Below are positions 1-13,216 of a stretch of 64,000 nt of DNA, one piece after another. Below the pieces are notes generated by a model. That model saw only the letters and a program-made list of their open reading frames with translations, did not search any database and had not been told where the DNA came from. Numbering within the stretch: position 1 is the stretch's first letter; each line of letters opens with the position of its first letter. The stretch covers positions 1-64,000 of the forward strand of contig QAXH01002258.1 in NCBI GenBank assembly GCA_004335635.1, given 5' to 3'. Both the position numbers and the translations under genes were made by a program. The stretch is from Chloromonas sp. AAM2 (taxonomy: Eukaryota > Chlorophyta > Chlorophyceae > Chlamydomonadales > Chlamydomonadaceae).

Positions 1-26
1 GCCCCAATGATCACAACACGATATGA

Positions 27-1641
<1,615 letters not shown>

Positions 1642-1697
1642 CAGTGCTGACTCAGTTTGAGCAGAGATGACCATAGTACCTTGAGGAGTGATCACCG

Positions 1698-1776
1698 CCA
1701 GGTGTGTCGCAATCCCCTTCACTTACAAGAAGGGATTGTACAGGTTGGACGGGTTGAAGTCCCTCCCCTCATGTGA
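1698..1776 (-). repeat. SINE-like interspersed repeat, inverted copy
   Basis: CCAGGTGTGTCGCAATCCCC, then GGTTGGACGGGTTGAAGTCC and CTCCCCTC, the reverse complement of the family. It lies in the 3' flank of the AAA-like gene. Confidence 0.65.
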
Positions 1777-1954
1777 GACGCAAGATGCACTTGCCTTGAA
1801 CTACTTTGTCAACCCCAAGCTGAAGTTTTGAAGACAGGCAGTTGGATCACCCGTCACCATGCCCGGCCACATCGCCTATCTTAATCATCGAAAGGGACGA
1901 GTGTAAGCTAGCGACAGCAGGGTAGTGGTGCTTGGTCGACCAGCAGCAAGCCTT

Positions 1955-1959
1955 TGTAA
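1955..1959 (+). terminator. TGTAA poly(A) signal candidate for the AAA-like gene
   Basis: TGTAA, the usual chlorophyte poly(A) signal, lies 314 nt after the stop of the upstream plus-strand gene. A second copy is at 1902-1906. Only the motif is seen; its use is inferred. Confidence 0.4.
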
Positions 1960-1973
1960 CTAGCGACAAAGAA

Positions 1974-1978
1974 TTACA
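1974..1978 (-). terminator. TGTAA poly(A) signal candidate for Y3IP1
   Basis: TTACA on the plus strand (TGTAA on the minus strand) lies 19 nt below the Y3IP1 stop. It implies a very short 3' UTR that ends next to the opposing gene's signal. Confidence 0.45.
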
Positions 1979-1996
1979 GTTAATAGTGTGAGCTGC

Positions 1997-4479
1997 TCAT
2001 TTCAACGAGCTGAAGAAAAGGATAGCCACAGTGACCACCACGATCATCACAGGGATGGCGCTGATGCCGTAGAGTGTGGTGTAGCCCACCCAGTCGGGCA
2101 GCATGTCCATGAGGTTCTGCGGCTTCTCGCCGGACCGCACGTCCCGGCCCATGATGTAGGGCCGCACCACAGTATCACCTGTGTGCCACAAAGCCAACAG
2201 CCTCCCTGACTTCGCCTGGTAACCTTGTACTGCTACAGCGAGTACAACAGATGTCAAGCATAGGAGAATGAAACACTGGTGATGAGATACCCAACCTGCC
2301 GCTGTGTACTGGTTGGCCTGCTGGTAAATGTGTTGAAAGGAGAGGCAAGCTGCAGATGTCCACGATCTGAGCCTTCCCGTTGTGCCTGCACGGATACAGA
2401 TCTGCCTTAGGCCCTGCCCCATTGAATGCCAGGCTCTGTGTTTTCCCGTTAGAAGCCTCCAGTCAGCCGGTCCCATTCTCCCCAGTCTTCTTCACTGTCA
2501 ATTCGTCCAGTCTGCAGTCTCACTCACCCCCTTGCAGGGCCTGGTAGTCGGACTGAGAGATCGCCTCTTCTTTCTTGGCCGGTGCGCCGCTCACTGTCTT
2601 GTCGCCCTTGACGGGAGTGTCCAGGAATGGCCACTGGCCCACCTCCTCGTACAGACACCTGTATACACACACACAGACACATATACACACATGCGCATGA
2701 GAGTGTGTGTACCATAGATTGCTCCTGCCATTCTCACGCCCTCACACGTCGCAGTCCCATTCGCCTGGTCATCTGATATCTCGACCACGCCCATTACAGG
2801 TACTCAACATATCCTCGTCCTGAGCCCTGGCTGCACTGGCACTGGTTGCCTTGGCGGCATGTCGCAGTCATGGGGTTGGTCAATAAGCTCATGTTTGTGG
2901 CCAGACCAGAAGCCCTGCCATTCTCCAGCGCGCTGACACCAACTCAGGTGCCCTCCCACTGAGTCACGTCCCACTCCGTTGTCCGGACCAAAGACCTGCA
3001 AACTCTAGAGCTCAGACCTTAGCCGTTGAGGGCCACCCTGACAGTGACGTCTGCCTCTCAGTGCCCTGCCCTGCCGTGGCCTGCACTCCTTCCCGTTCCT
3101 CACTTGAGTGCAATCCTGTCCTTGGGCACCCGTCCCTCCGCCACCTCCAGCAGGGCCACGGCCATCTCGTCGCGCGACACGCCCCGGTCATCCTCAATGC
3201 CTTGCATGCGGCGCTCCTGGCATGGGCAACACGTGTGTGTAGCAGGAGCAGGATTTCAGGTCTGTATGGCTAGCTTGAAACACCCTGTTGCTGTGCACAT
3301 TACATCCGCTTGTCCTATGTCAAGTTGGAACTCCCTGCTGTGCGCGACTCATGCGCATAATTAGATTCCAAAACAGTTTGACATGTTTGAACAGTGAGCA
3401 TTAGTCCAAAGTTAAGTCGAGCTCCACCAATCATTCAGAGTTTGCATGCTTGATTTGCAAAACACTTCAAAAACCACTTTAACAGTTCGGGCAGAGTGGG
3501 AGCAGCATGTGCAGTTTCCCAGCCAATTACGGACAGCAGTGATGAAATCGGTTGATGACCATGGTGCTGTCTTGCTTCCGTCCTATCAAAGGTGGCATCC
3601 CTCGCCAGTTATTGTCGTGCTGGGGCGCCAGAAAATGCTGCCTATGTATAAAATCTGAGACCTTCCCGAAGCTCGAAGTATCTCACAACCGGCCATGTAG
3701 CTTCTGTACCTTTGTTCTTGGGTCCTCAATGCTGACCACTAGCTTGACCTCGTTGATGCTCATGTCACGTGTAGCCTTGAGCGTGCGTAGTACTTCAAAG
3801 ATTTCACGGCAATAAGTGCGCGCCATCTGGGGAAGGGCAAAGTGGGAAGAGCAATCTTGCTCTTAAAGCGTAGTTACGTGCTGGGCAAGGATAACAGTAG
3901 ACGACCCACTGATACCATGACAAAACACGGCCCGCCCCCGTTTAACTGACCTCTTCCGTCACCACATCAGCCCCAATGATTTTGTCGGGGTCCACGGTAC
4001 GTGCAAACGCAGCTGCATGTGCATGGGCATCCATGGCATGAGTGACTATCAAGTTGCTCTGGCCCAGCTGCTGAAAAGACTGTGCCTGCCTCATGGGTGC
4101 TTGAACCCACCACCACTCTCAAGCTCAGCTTGCCGCTTCATGAATGCATCCACCGCACTGTCAATGTCCACCTCTTGTGCCCTGCGAACAAATGTTCATG
4201 CGTGGCGTGGGCGAAGCAAGCGAGGCAGCATCACAATGCAACTACACTGCCGCTGAAGGCCCGCATGCAGCACTCGCAGGCCATGAAAAGATCGCTGCGA
4301 GCCACTTTTGCGCCGTTTCTGCTGATTTACCTGCACACCGGCCTTCTTCTCCGTTGCGAGCATGAGTTTTTGAATGCAGCCAAACCATTGGGCAAGCGGC
4401 AAGGTCTGACGTGCTGATGAAGATGCGAGGGTCCAAGCCCAGCTGCTCGCCTCCCGAGGACAGAACTGCTGGTGGCCAT
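1997..4479 (-). CDS. Y3IP1: Ycf3-interacting protein 1 (photosystem I assembly factor), chloroplast-targeted
   Basis: Seven minus-strand exons fit in phase: 4331-4479, 4114-4181, 3951-4012, 3710-3826, 3104-3216, 2528-2658 and 1997-2178. The product is about 273 residues, close to the length I recall for plant Y3IP1. Y3IP1 works with Ycf3 in assembling photosystem I in the thylakoid membrane. Exon 1 starts MATSSSVLGRRAAG, Ser/Arg-rich with hardly any acid, as in chloroplast transit peptides. The core has NEVKLVVSIEDPR, the ERR..GIEDDRGVSRDE block and VAEGRVPKDRIAL, then WPFLD. The C-terminus has one membrane segment, GYTTLYGISAIPVMIVVVTV, ending ILFFSSLK, like the plant tail ending in Y..SLQ. 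The donor of exon 2 could instead be 3 nt further on (4111). The start shares a 355-bp gap with the divergent GEX1-like gene. The name rests on remembered family motifs. Confidence 0.8.
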
Positions 4480-4834
4480 GATTGACAGATGACTGCGAAG
4501 TAATAACTCACTGGGTGAAGGGCTTTCCACATCGCTGCCTTCTCAAAAGTGTGATGGCGGTTTCTTTTGGCATTAAGGCAGAATGAACGAAGACGAGCCG
4601 AGCGTATGCTGTAATGGCTTTGTTCATATCCATTAGACATGTGTCCGCAGCCTTTCGCGGAAAACCTGGTTGATCATGTCCGGTCAACGACGTACAGTGG
4701 CACTTGTCTTGTGGCTTGCTTGCGCGTGCATGCTTGAGGCGAAGAAGTATGAAGCTGCGCCTGCGAGTATTGCAGACGAGGGACGAAGTGCGTAAGCGAC
4801 ACTGGCTGGCTGACGCCGCACCAGTCGGCTCGAC
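4480..4834. promoter_or_regulatory. Divergent promoter interval between Y3IP1 and the GEX1-like gene
   Basis: These 355 bp separate two opposite start codons, so they must hold both 5' UTRs and probably a shared promoter. No clear TATA box or repeat was seen. The true start of the GEX1-like gene is uncertain, so the interval may be larger. Confidence 0.4.
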
Positions 4835-7800
4835 ATGACAGTGACACGACCGGCGCTGTTCTCGGTACACGGTTGCTCACTGATTTTGCACATTTCAGGC
4901 TTGCGCACTGAGCTGAAGGAAGCTGGCAGGGACGAAGGCTTTCTGCACAGACTGTGTGAGTTGGCATTAGGGTCACGAGGTTTGCCTGACAGCTTGAAGC
5001 CCTGCTTGAAGGTTTGCCTGACAGCTGTGCTCTGTTTGACCGCTGCAGTCAACACGGACTGCTATTCATCTGCCGTCAGAAGATTGGACGCGGACTGCAG
5101 GTGCGTGATCATCATCCTGCCCAAGCCAGCCCAGCACTACACTGCACGCTGTGGCCAAAGGTTGACCTATGCCGTGCCAAGTATCAGATGAGTTTTTGAA
5201 AGACTCAACTATGAAGCTTGGTCATAAAATAGCAGACGACTAGCAACATGTGCTGCCTCAAAGCTTTCCCGATTTTGGGCTCACACACCTGTAGCCCTGC
5301 CACATGCACACAGGCGGATGAGCGAAGACCAGAGACAGCGCCTAGCCTATGACCTGGCCCGATGTTTCCTTGCCAGGAGTGGCGCACAGTCCCCGCCTCG
5401 TGCATGCCCTCCTAACAGCCCTACCTCCCAGTGCACAGCAGCACTGGACGACAAGGCCTTCAGCGTTTACACTCAATTCTTCACCAACATTCACTCCGTC
5501 TGTCTCTTTGTGGCAAATCAGGTGTGGCAGCAGATACACGGCCATACAGGCATTTCTGGTCCTTAGAAGTCAAAACATGTGTGCACTTGAATGTGTGGTG
5601 CGACCATGTTCCCCAGTCCTTCTGCGTGCAAGGTGGCCGCCAGGCCACGGCAGAGGCTGCTATGCCAAGGCATCACCCAAACAGCAAATACAAGCTTATG
5701 CACTACGCATTTCAACTTGTAACTCAGTGCATATGGCTGCAGGACTTTTTGCACCAGGCTGAGGAGCTGACATTTGCACTTCATGGTGCCAGCAGTTCAG
5801 CCCTGGCGTCTCTCAATGAGATCAGTGCCAACATCAGCGCACAGCAGCAGGTGAGCACCAACACAGCTGCCAGACAGCACGGGTTGGTTTCTAGTCAGGC
5901 ACCTCAGCATGCCTGTGTGTTTGCTTGCTGGCTCAACTTTGCACAGCTGAAGGCCGCACGACAGAGTGAGAGTGCAGTAGTGTGCAATGCTCAACGAGTG
6001 AGGCAAGATCAAGAGCTCTGTTGTCAGGCACTTGCATTGCACTGGCGCATGCACAAGACCAAGGGTTGAAGAAACATGGAACGGCTTTGGGCCATGAATG
6101 AACGCAAGACGCCGATGTCAGCGTGTGTGTGTATGTGTATGTTTTCATGCTGCAGACGCTTCACTCCCTGGGCGACGGCCTGAGTGCCCTTCATAGCTCC
6201 CAGCAGCGCCTGGCCTCGGATCTCGGTGAGGGACTGCTCCGCCTGCAGGGGCTCGGCGCACAGGCAAACACAGTGGAGGTAGGCGCCGAACAATCTACCA
6301 TGACTCAATGCTGTTGTGACTGTCATGACTGTTGTTGTTATATGACTCGGCATTGCATACATATGTTGATAGGAGAATCTACTTGGTTTGACAGTTACTC
6401 GGTGGCATGTGTAACCTGCTAGCCCTTGCACGTCAAAATCATGTTAGAAGTTATGGCCAAATCGGTGATTATCACCCAGTAGGCTGATCGATCTCTGAAC
6501 CGTCCACCCTTTCAACTTCCATTCCTGCTAGTCAACGCAGGTTCTTCCCTAATGCATATGCGTGCCTAGTACTGCCTGTTTCCAGGTTGCCCTCAATGCG
6601 TCCCTGGGCCTCCAGGCCGCCCTGGCCTCCCGCCAGGCCGTGGCTCTGGGCGCCCTGCAGCAACTCACGCAGCAGGAGGAGAGCAGGGCGGCGGCGGCAG
6701 AGAAGCGATGGCAGGTGAGAGACAAGCGCACGGGAGGGCTCGTGCAAGGATATGTAAGTTCAAGGCCGAACAAAAGCCACGTTAGCCGTGCAAATGCTCA
6801 TGCGCTCAGCCCCCAAGAAAAACACATACCGATAAAGGCTCAAACAACGCAGCCATGCATGTGCAACATGCACCCAAACCAAGTCACTTGAAGTGAGCGA
6901 TTCGTTCATGACTTGCAGCAAGGCAAGCAAATTCTGGCATCCCCACCCAAGGCCCAGCGACCCTACAGTTAAAGTGACCTAGAAACCCTTGCTCTAACCC
7001 CATCTGCCCTTGCTTTACCTGCACCCCTGCCCCAGGCAGCCTCAGCCTTAGCCTCCGCGCTGGAGGCGCGCCAGGCGCGCTATGAGGCCATCCAGTCGAG
7101 TCTGGCCTGTGCCTCCGAGGCGCTAGGCCAGCGGGCCGCTGTGCTGCAGGGCTCCCTAGATACGCTGGGCCTGGCGCAGCAGCGCAGCGAGGCTCTGCTA
7201 GGGTACATTAAGGGAAGGTGAGCGGGGCAGGCGGCTCCGAGTAGGCAGGTGGTGCAAGCGTGCACAGCAGGGAGGAATCTATGTGCTGATTGGTGGAAAC
7301 GGTGCACGTCCACAGGTGTGAGGCTTGCAGTCTAATTGCAACTATCCTAGTTTACGCTGCGGCTTGCAAAAATTACAAGCAAGGCAGCTGCGGCACAGCT
7401 GTCATGGCCGCAGTTCGCACAAGGGGAGCGATCTGGTCGTGTACGCATCTGCAGCGACTGCTCTGTGGCTGGTGGGTGGCCTGCTGCCCCTGCACCAGCA
7501 AGCCGCTGCGCGAGGACTGACGCTGCTGCTGCTGGCCGGCTGCTTTCTGGCGGAGCGCTGGCTGCTGGGGGCGCTACCCGCGCTGGGATGGAGCCTCACA
7601 CCGGATGGACAGGTTGGCGCAGAATGGACGAGGTTGTACAAGTTCAAGCAGCTGTGGGTTGGGTGAGCAGACTTTTGCTGGACATTCACGTTCGGGACAG
7701 GTGTAGCGGTTTATTAAAATGGCGCTGCGTGCATCAAAGGAGTGTAGCTAGTGCTGACACCGGGCAAGCCGTGCAAGTGCATGGGGTTTGCTGCTGTTCT

Positions 7801-8747
7801 GACTATCATGCGAATTGCCGCTGCTGCAGGTGCCCTTTCTAGTCGCCCCTCCCTGGCCCATGTCCTGGCTGGTGCCCCACCAGCCGCTCATCTTCATCAA
7901 CCCTCGGTGGGCGGTGCGCTCATGCTGTGCTGCCCTGGGCTTATTGCTGCTCCTGACCCGTTGGCGGGCTGTGTCACGCCGTCGCCAGGCGGAAACGGAC
8001 GATTTGAAGGCCCTGGTGCGAGCACTGGACTCGCAGTTGCAGATGGTAGCTGCCCAGCAGCTGGCAATCTTACAGCACGTGACAGGATCAAGCCATCAGC
8101 CAGCTGCCGCCACCGTTAAATTACATGCTGTTGGCGCCAGGAACAACCAACAGTTGGAGGAAAGGGGTGCAGTGGCACAGGGCAGAGAGGAGCAGTACTG
8201 GAGACAGCAGCAGCAGCAGCAGCAGCAGCACAGGCTCGCCAGCCGAGCATCGCCTCCTGAAAGCCCTGTTTCAGCCAGACCTATTGCCAGAACATCAGGA
8301 TCTGAACCATACTGGCCAGGCCAGCCCGTTGTGGCGCCAGATAGCGCTCAGCAGGACCCAGTACCAGCGATCATCTGGCATCATGGCGTCCCAACCGCAC
8401 TGCCGCAGACATCCACACTCCAGCCTTTGATGTCCGCACCCACACAGCATCATTTGGCCCCCAGCAGCAGTCCATTTTCACAAGACCTCGTACCTCTGAG
8501 TGGCCTATTAAACCAACAGCAGCAGGCAGGTGGTGCGGTGGCAGATATCAGTGCTACAGACGAGCAAGTCGGGATTGAAATAGACACGAGGCGCGAAGGC
8601 ATGGCCTTAGACATGCAGCAGGTGCCTGCTGTGCCCAGCCCTGCACCAAACCAGGGTGTGCGGGCGAGCCGCAAACGAGTGGCTGGGGCAATGGCAGAGA
8701 GTGAAGGCACCGGCGCCGAACGGCATGGCAAAGCCGGCCGTAGATAA
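4835..8747 (+). CDS. GEX1/Brambleberry/KAR5-family nuclear fusion protein
   Basis: Eight exons in phase: 4835-5100, 5314-5521, 5743-5850, 6156-6278, 6586-6714, 7036-7217, 7414-7612 and 7830-8747, about 710 residues. The family acts in karyogamy, the merging of gamete nuclear envelopes. A hydrophobic signal-like stretch (CLTAVLCLTAA) leads into a Cys-rich ectodomain with conserved pattern: DCYSSAVRRLDADCR, then DQRQRLAYDLARCFLARSG, QCTAALDD and YTQFFTNIHSVCLF. A long helical, coiled-coil-like middle of Ala/Gln/Leu follows (exons 3-6). Then come two closely spaced membrane segments (exon 7) and a third in exon 8 (SCCAALGLLLLLTRW), and a Gln-rich C-terminal tail with a (Q)n run near 8209-8229. 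This order is the GEX1 layout. Uncertain points are the N-terminus (the only in-frame ATG gives about 45 extra residues before the signal) and whether a short exon between 5522 and 5742 is missing. Confidence 0.8.
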
Positions 8748-10398
8748 AATCACAGTCTGACTCAGTCAGGAACGGTCAGGCGGTCCCTTGAAAAGCATGC
8801 TTTTGAGGCATGCAGCCCGAGTCATGTCTGCCAGCAGGAAGGCGGCAAACATTGTTCCGAATCGTTGTAGATTGTTGTGGATTAACCCCAAGTATAAACG
8901 CTCGTTGTGAAATACTGGCATTCATCAACGGACAGAATTCTTTATGCCAAGCAGAATCGTTCTGGGACAATTTACCAAAACACCACTGGCGTTAGTGTGG
9001 CAGCAGTGGACACGGGGACGACCTCAAAGGACTTGGACTGATAGCGCAGAATTCTTTATGATCATGCGCATCGGCTTATTGATCTCGAACCTGTCGGCTT
9101 GCTGCTGATCTTGACATGTATTCCTGCCGTGAACAGCGCACGTGTGTCTACTGCACGTGTAAACAATGTTACTCTGCCCACATGAACACACTTGACTTGT
9201 ACACAGTTAGGTACTGTAAGAGGCCCGCGGCAGCCAGCTCAGCAGCAGCACATCTGGCTTCTGCTTGTAAAACAATGTAGGTGAAATTGATAATTCAAAA
9301 GATGGACAACATCTGATAATGCATGTGGGACTGACCATCAACTCAACTCAGGAGCACACCTAGTAAGGCACGTCTTTGCCCGTAAACGACAGATCCAAGA
9401 CGAGCGTCAACTTGGCATGCTTACAAGAAAAGGGAAAAAGGAGTTTGCCAGTTCTGGGTTGTCCCAGAAGTGGCAATGCACCGTCTACCACAAAACGCGA
9501 TGTTCACCCCGCTGTTCACCCCATGTGCGGTTCACACACAAACACAAACATGTTTTACTGACACACAATGGTCGCTGGCGGTGATACAGACCTATTCACA
9601 CAAACTGTCCCAGAACTGGCAAACTTTTTTTTTAACAACAATCAAAACAGGAGCCAGAAAGTGTTCTTCATATCAGCAACGGTTGTAAAACGAGCGATAC
9701 AAAGGGGTCTCTCCCCATCATCATCAATCAATCAATACTATCAGCAAATATCGTCGCATTGGCCAGCATTTGCCACCTTCTTCTGTCCTTTCTATCCTGA
9801 ATCGCCATGGGCGTAGCACGGGCTACTCCACTAGTGCATCAAGGAAAACCGGGACAGCAAGATGCAAAGGAAGAGGCTTCCTTGATCCATAACGACGTCC
9901 AAATGATCGAGGCGGTGGCAGGCGTATGTAATTGCAAACGTATTGTTTCCTCGCTGACTTCGAAGAATGGCGCCATACAGCCCATGTCAAATCCCAGCCT
10001 GGCTGGTCAAGCTTTCAAGCAATCTACATGACTGCATTCTTAACCGTCGACTGGTCAACAAACATGCCCAACTTCTCTCTCTTCTCCCTCTGTTGTCCGA
10101 TCCTTGCACGTACAGTCGAGAACAAGCAGACGGGGTCAGCTGGCCAGTACAGTGACAGTTCCTATTTCCGACTGGCCCAAGATCCGATCAGTGTTCAGGG
10201 TTGCGTTTGTAAGGGGACTCGCACCCCTTGACTCACCCACGGATTGCAAACAGAGTGCTGTGCACAGGATGCACACAAAGCCCTACAACAAACCAAAAGT
10301 TTCAGAGAAAAAGAGAAAGAATCTGCAGAACCGACCTGATGTCTGCAAGACTGCCAACAACGGACAAGGCAAGCAAGGATTCAAAGTCACGAGCCGAG
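8748..10398. other. Intergenic stretch with MITE copies and no gene
   Basis: No exon chain could be built on either strand. It holds the 3' flank of the GEX1-like gene (TGTAA at 9158-9162 and 9215-9219), a degenerate element piece near 8948-9035 (a GTTCTGGGACAATTTACC end followed by CACTGGCG), and a complete inverted-repeat element listed separately. ORFs around 10104-10616 look like chance reading frames across the rhodanese gene's last exon. Confidence 0.5.
9434..9632. mobile_element. MITE-like element with inverted ends
   Basis: The left end reads GTTTGCCAGTTCTGG (from about 9440) and the right end its reverse complement, CCCAGAACTGGCAAAC (to about 9625), followed by a T-run. The same ends flank the element at 20867-21082. 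There is no internal ORF, so it would be non-autonomous. No clear target-site duplication was found. Confidence 0.6.
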
Positions 10399-12571
10399 CT
10401 ATTGGGCCGCACCCGGTAGCTGCAGCCCAGCAGGCCACCCCTCCAGCCCTGGCTCGTAGTAGTACACCTCTAGGGCCCCGTACACACGTGCCAGCCGCAC
10501 ACACGCCTGCACACAAACGACCAGACGTGAGTCAACAAGGCTACACGTCAACTTGCATGGAGCGACCAAGACAGCACAGCAGGGAACTTCAGTCGTGCTT
10601 CAAACCGCTCCTGTGACACGCACCTTCTCATCCATGACTTTCATTCAAAGCACACCATGCAACCCCAGGCGTCACCTGTGAGCCCCTGTAGTCACCCGTG
10701 TTGAGCACCAGCACGGGCTGTGAGGCCAGCTGCTTGGCACGGTCCCCAGTGAGGGACTGGATGGGGCAGAGGGCCGCGCCCGCCAGAGGCCTGCAAGCGA
10801 CAGGGGGTAGGTATCATGCAGCGGTTTATTGCCTACACTGTCGCACACACTGCTGTTGAACATGCATGCACACTAACAGATCTTGATTGCACATTAACAG
10901 GGGTGACAAATATGGTGTTACGTCCCTGCACACGAAGGCGCAATCAGCTGTTGAACACGCATCCTGCACAGAAGCAACATGAGTGTAAAGAGTGTAGACT
11001 GCAGCCCGTTCCATACATGAAAACGTTTTACAAGCATCTTCTGTGCAGTTGCTCCTCAAGTTGCTTCTCAAACTGTAGTCACAATAGGGGAGGGATGCCA
11101 AACCGTATGTCACGCACAGCTTGGACCCTCATCAACAGTACCGACTCGGTCAGGACAGGACAAGGTGGCATCCGTAGGCTGATCCTGGACACGTGCCCGC
11201 ACCCAACCATCTCCCACCGTTCTGCCGCCTCCTCGGGTCGCCGCACATCCAACACCACCAAGTGAGGTTGGCTGGCCAACAGCGCCCGCAGGTCATCCGG
11301 CCCACCCACATCCTGCACCTCGGCTGAGAGAGGGGGTAGGCCTGCTGGCACACCAGATGCTGCACCTACACTCGCTGTGCCCTCCGCGGCAGCTCCACCT
11401 GCTGCAGCGGAAGGTGCCCCGGTGGCTTGTGGGGCGAGTGCTGTGGGGGCTTGGGTCTCGAATACGTCTAAAGCTGTGGTGGCAAGCAGGCAGTGCAATT
11501 GCAACCTTGATTTGGCAGTGCAACGGGTCAGCAAAGCGATTCTGGCAGTGAGACGGAATCGGAAGCAACTCAGCCATGCATGTTTTGTACCAGACGTGAC
11601 TGCTACACAGACGGTTGTTCTACACAGGCAACATGTCACGCCAGGCCTTTTAAAGAACAGATTCATGCTAGGGTGACCAGTGCCAGTGCATCCTTGGTGT
11701 GTATACGCATCCTTCAGTTAAAAGCCGCCACTCGCCTGTAAAGCCACCGGAAGCCTGCCTCTGCCGGGACCTGCCTTGTCTACATGCAGAGTGGCCAGCA
11801 CTCGCCTACAGGCACGTTCCGTTCATCTGTGCTGTTACCTGCGCCCTATCTCCGCCTGGGCAAGCCTTTCCTATACCTGGAGTACCTGCCAAGCCTCACC
11901 CGCATGTGGTTCTGCCATCCAGGGGTTCTCCAGATCCGCCATGACTTCATCCCATTCCTCGTCATCCTCTTCTTCATCCCCCCCTCGTCGGGCCATCACC
12001 ACACGCACACCCGGAGACTGGGCTGCAATGGAACAGCACGTCAGGAACTGAGCATGCAGGAAAGCAGGCAGGCAGGCAGGTGGCCAGCATGCATGTGGCA
12101 GGCAAGCAGGTGCTGCTGACCTGCTACAAAGTGATAGTTTGGTGTGCATTGTAGATGCGCACAGTCAGTTCAGTGGAGCTGTGCCGGCACACGTGGCACG
12201 GGGTCAAACTGAACCCACCTAGCTCTTGCATGAAGTCTTCCGGCAGCGGAAAGGGTTGCTCCGGTGTTGCGCGGCAGTAGCCCGCCTTACGCATGCTTAA
12301 AACATGACGCGATCGGCAATTTGTCATTGGCACTGACAGGTTTGGGCAATGCCGGAGGGCTTGATTCCCTCCCACTGTGCAACCCGGCTTACGGAGATGC
12401 ATGGTGATGGCTGGCCCGGCTTTTCTTGATCACTTCTTTGATGAGTCTGCCAGGCTTGGCAGGGGGAATGGCAGGGTGTAGATGTGATGTGATGTCAGAG
12501 TGCGACGCGGGCGGGTGCAACGTGGGCGGGTGCAACGTGAGGGTTGATTTGGGGTGATAAAAGAGCATCAT
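10399..12571 (-). CDS. Rhodanese-like domain protein, probably catalytically inactive
   Basis: Six minus-strand exons in phase: 12393-12571, 12219-12295, 11900-12022, 11218-11473, 10676-10790 and 10399-10506, about 285 residues. The N-terminal part is Pro/His/Lys-rich and may be an organelle signal. An acidic stretch (GDEEEDDEEWDE) precedes an Ala/Gly/Pro linker. The rhodanese fold is suggested by LLASQPHLVVLDVRRPEEA, then QPVLVLNTGDYRGSQACVRL and a C-terminal strand and helix ending LEGWPAGLQLPGAAQ. The position where active rhodaneses have the Cys of the C-x4-R loop reads N-T-G-D-Y-R, so sulfurtransfer is unlikely. The donor after RRPEEAAER is a choice between two phase-equal sites (next to 11217 or a few codons later). 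The first exon is the weakest part. Confidence 0.6.
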
Positions 12572-13216
12572 GAGTGATCTCTTGTAGGGAGTAGTGTACA
12601 ACAGCAAGCAGTTACCACAACAGATGGACAATAGGCAGAAGTGGGTATTGTCAGTTTAGCAGTTGAAGCAGGCACGAACTGTGCCTGACCTGCTTGCCAG
12701 CGCATTTATGTTGTCATACAACTTTACTTGCAATCCTAGGTTAAGGGCTGCCGTCTCGATTCAAACCTTGGCCTTTGTCAGAGGACCCAGGGTGGTCGCC
12801 GATGCTGGCCTTCTAGGCAACGTTCACGATTAACAGTAATTGCTGGGCGGGCCTTCAAATCGGAGCTGTCGTCGATTCCTTAAATTTTGAATGATGTCAC
12901 TCTCGCCGGTGGTTCACGCTTGCGGCGAATCCACAAACTTGCGAGCGTGCCACCTTGCGCCTATTCCACCGCTATTCCCTCTTAACTTCTTCTTTTCCGG
13001 TGTTTCTACGCTTGCGGCGGTTGCCAATCGCATTGCGCTGTTGCAGCGCAAGAGCAGAAGCAGAAGCAAAACGCACAACGAGCAGTCCTTCTCTTGCCCA
13101 TCTACATTCCAACAACCACACCAAAGCACATCAGCGTGCGTCGGCGTCTGAAGTTTGAATTCTTGCGCCAGAGACGAACGCATCACTCGCCGGAGGTCTC
13201 GCTCCTGTAATCATCA
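12572..13216. promoter_or_regulatory. Divergent promoter interval, rhodanese-like and SAP genes
   Basis: 645 bp between two opposite start codons with no convincing exon. The right half (about 12900-13150) has pyrimidine-rich tracts and may be the 5' UTR of the SAP gene. Confidence 0.35.

Noticed and set aside
1698..1776. tRNA gene (GGGTTGAAGTCCC T-arm-like piece)
   Set aside because: No A box, anticodon arm or acceptor stem fits; the same core recurs as an interspersed repeat.
2804..3001. Extra Y3IP1 exon between 2659 and 3103 (frames giving SLVRTTEWDV or DDQANGTATC)
   Set aside because: Direct joining of 3104 to 2658 keeps phase and recreates the conserved IAL..WP spacing of the family; the extra pieces lack usable donors.
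10104..10616. 170-codon plus-strand ORF
   Set aside because: No family likeness; it covers the last exon of the rhodanese-like gene on the other strand.
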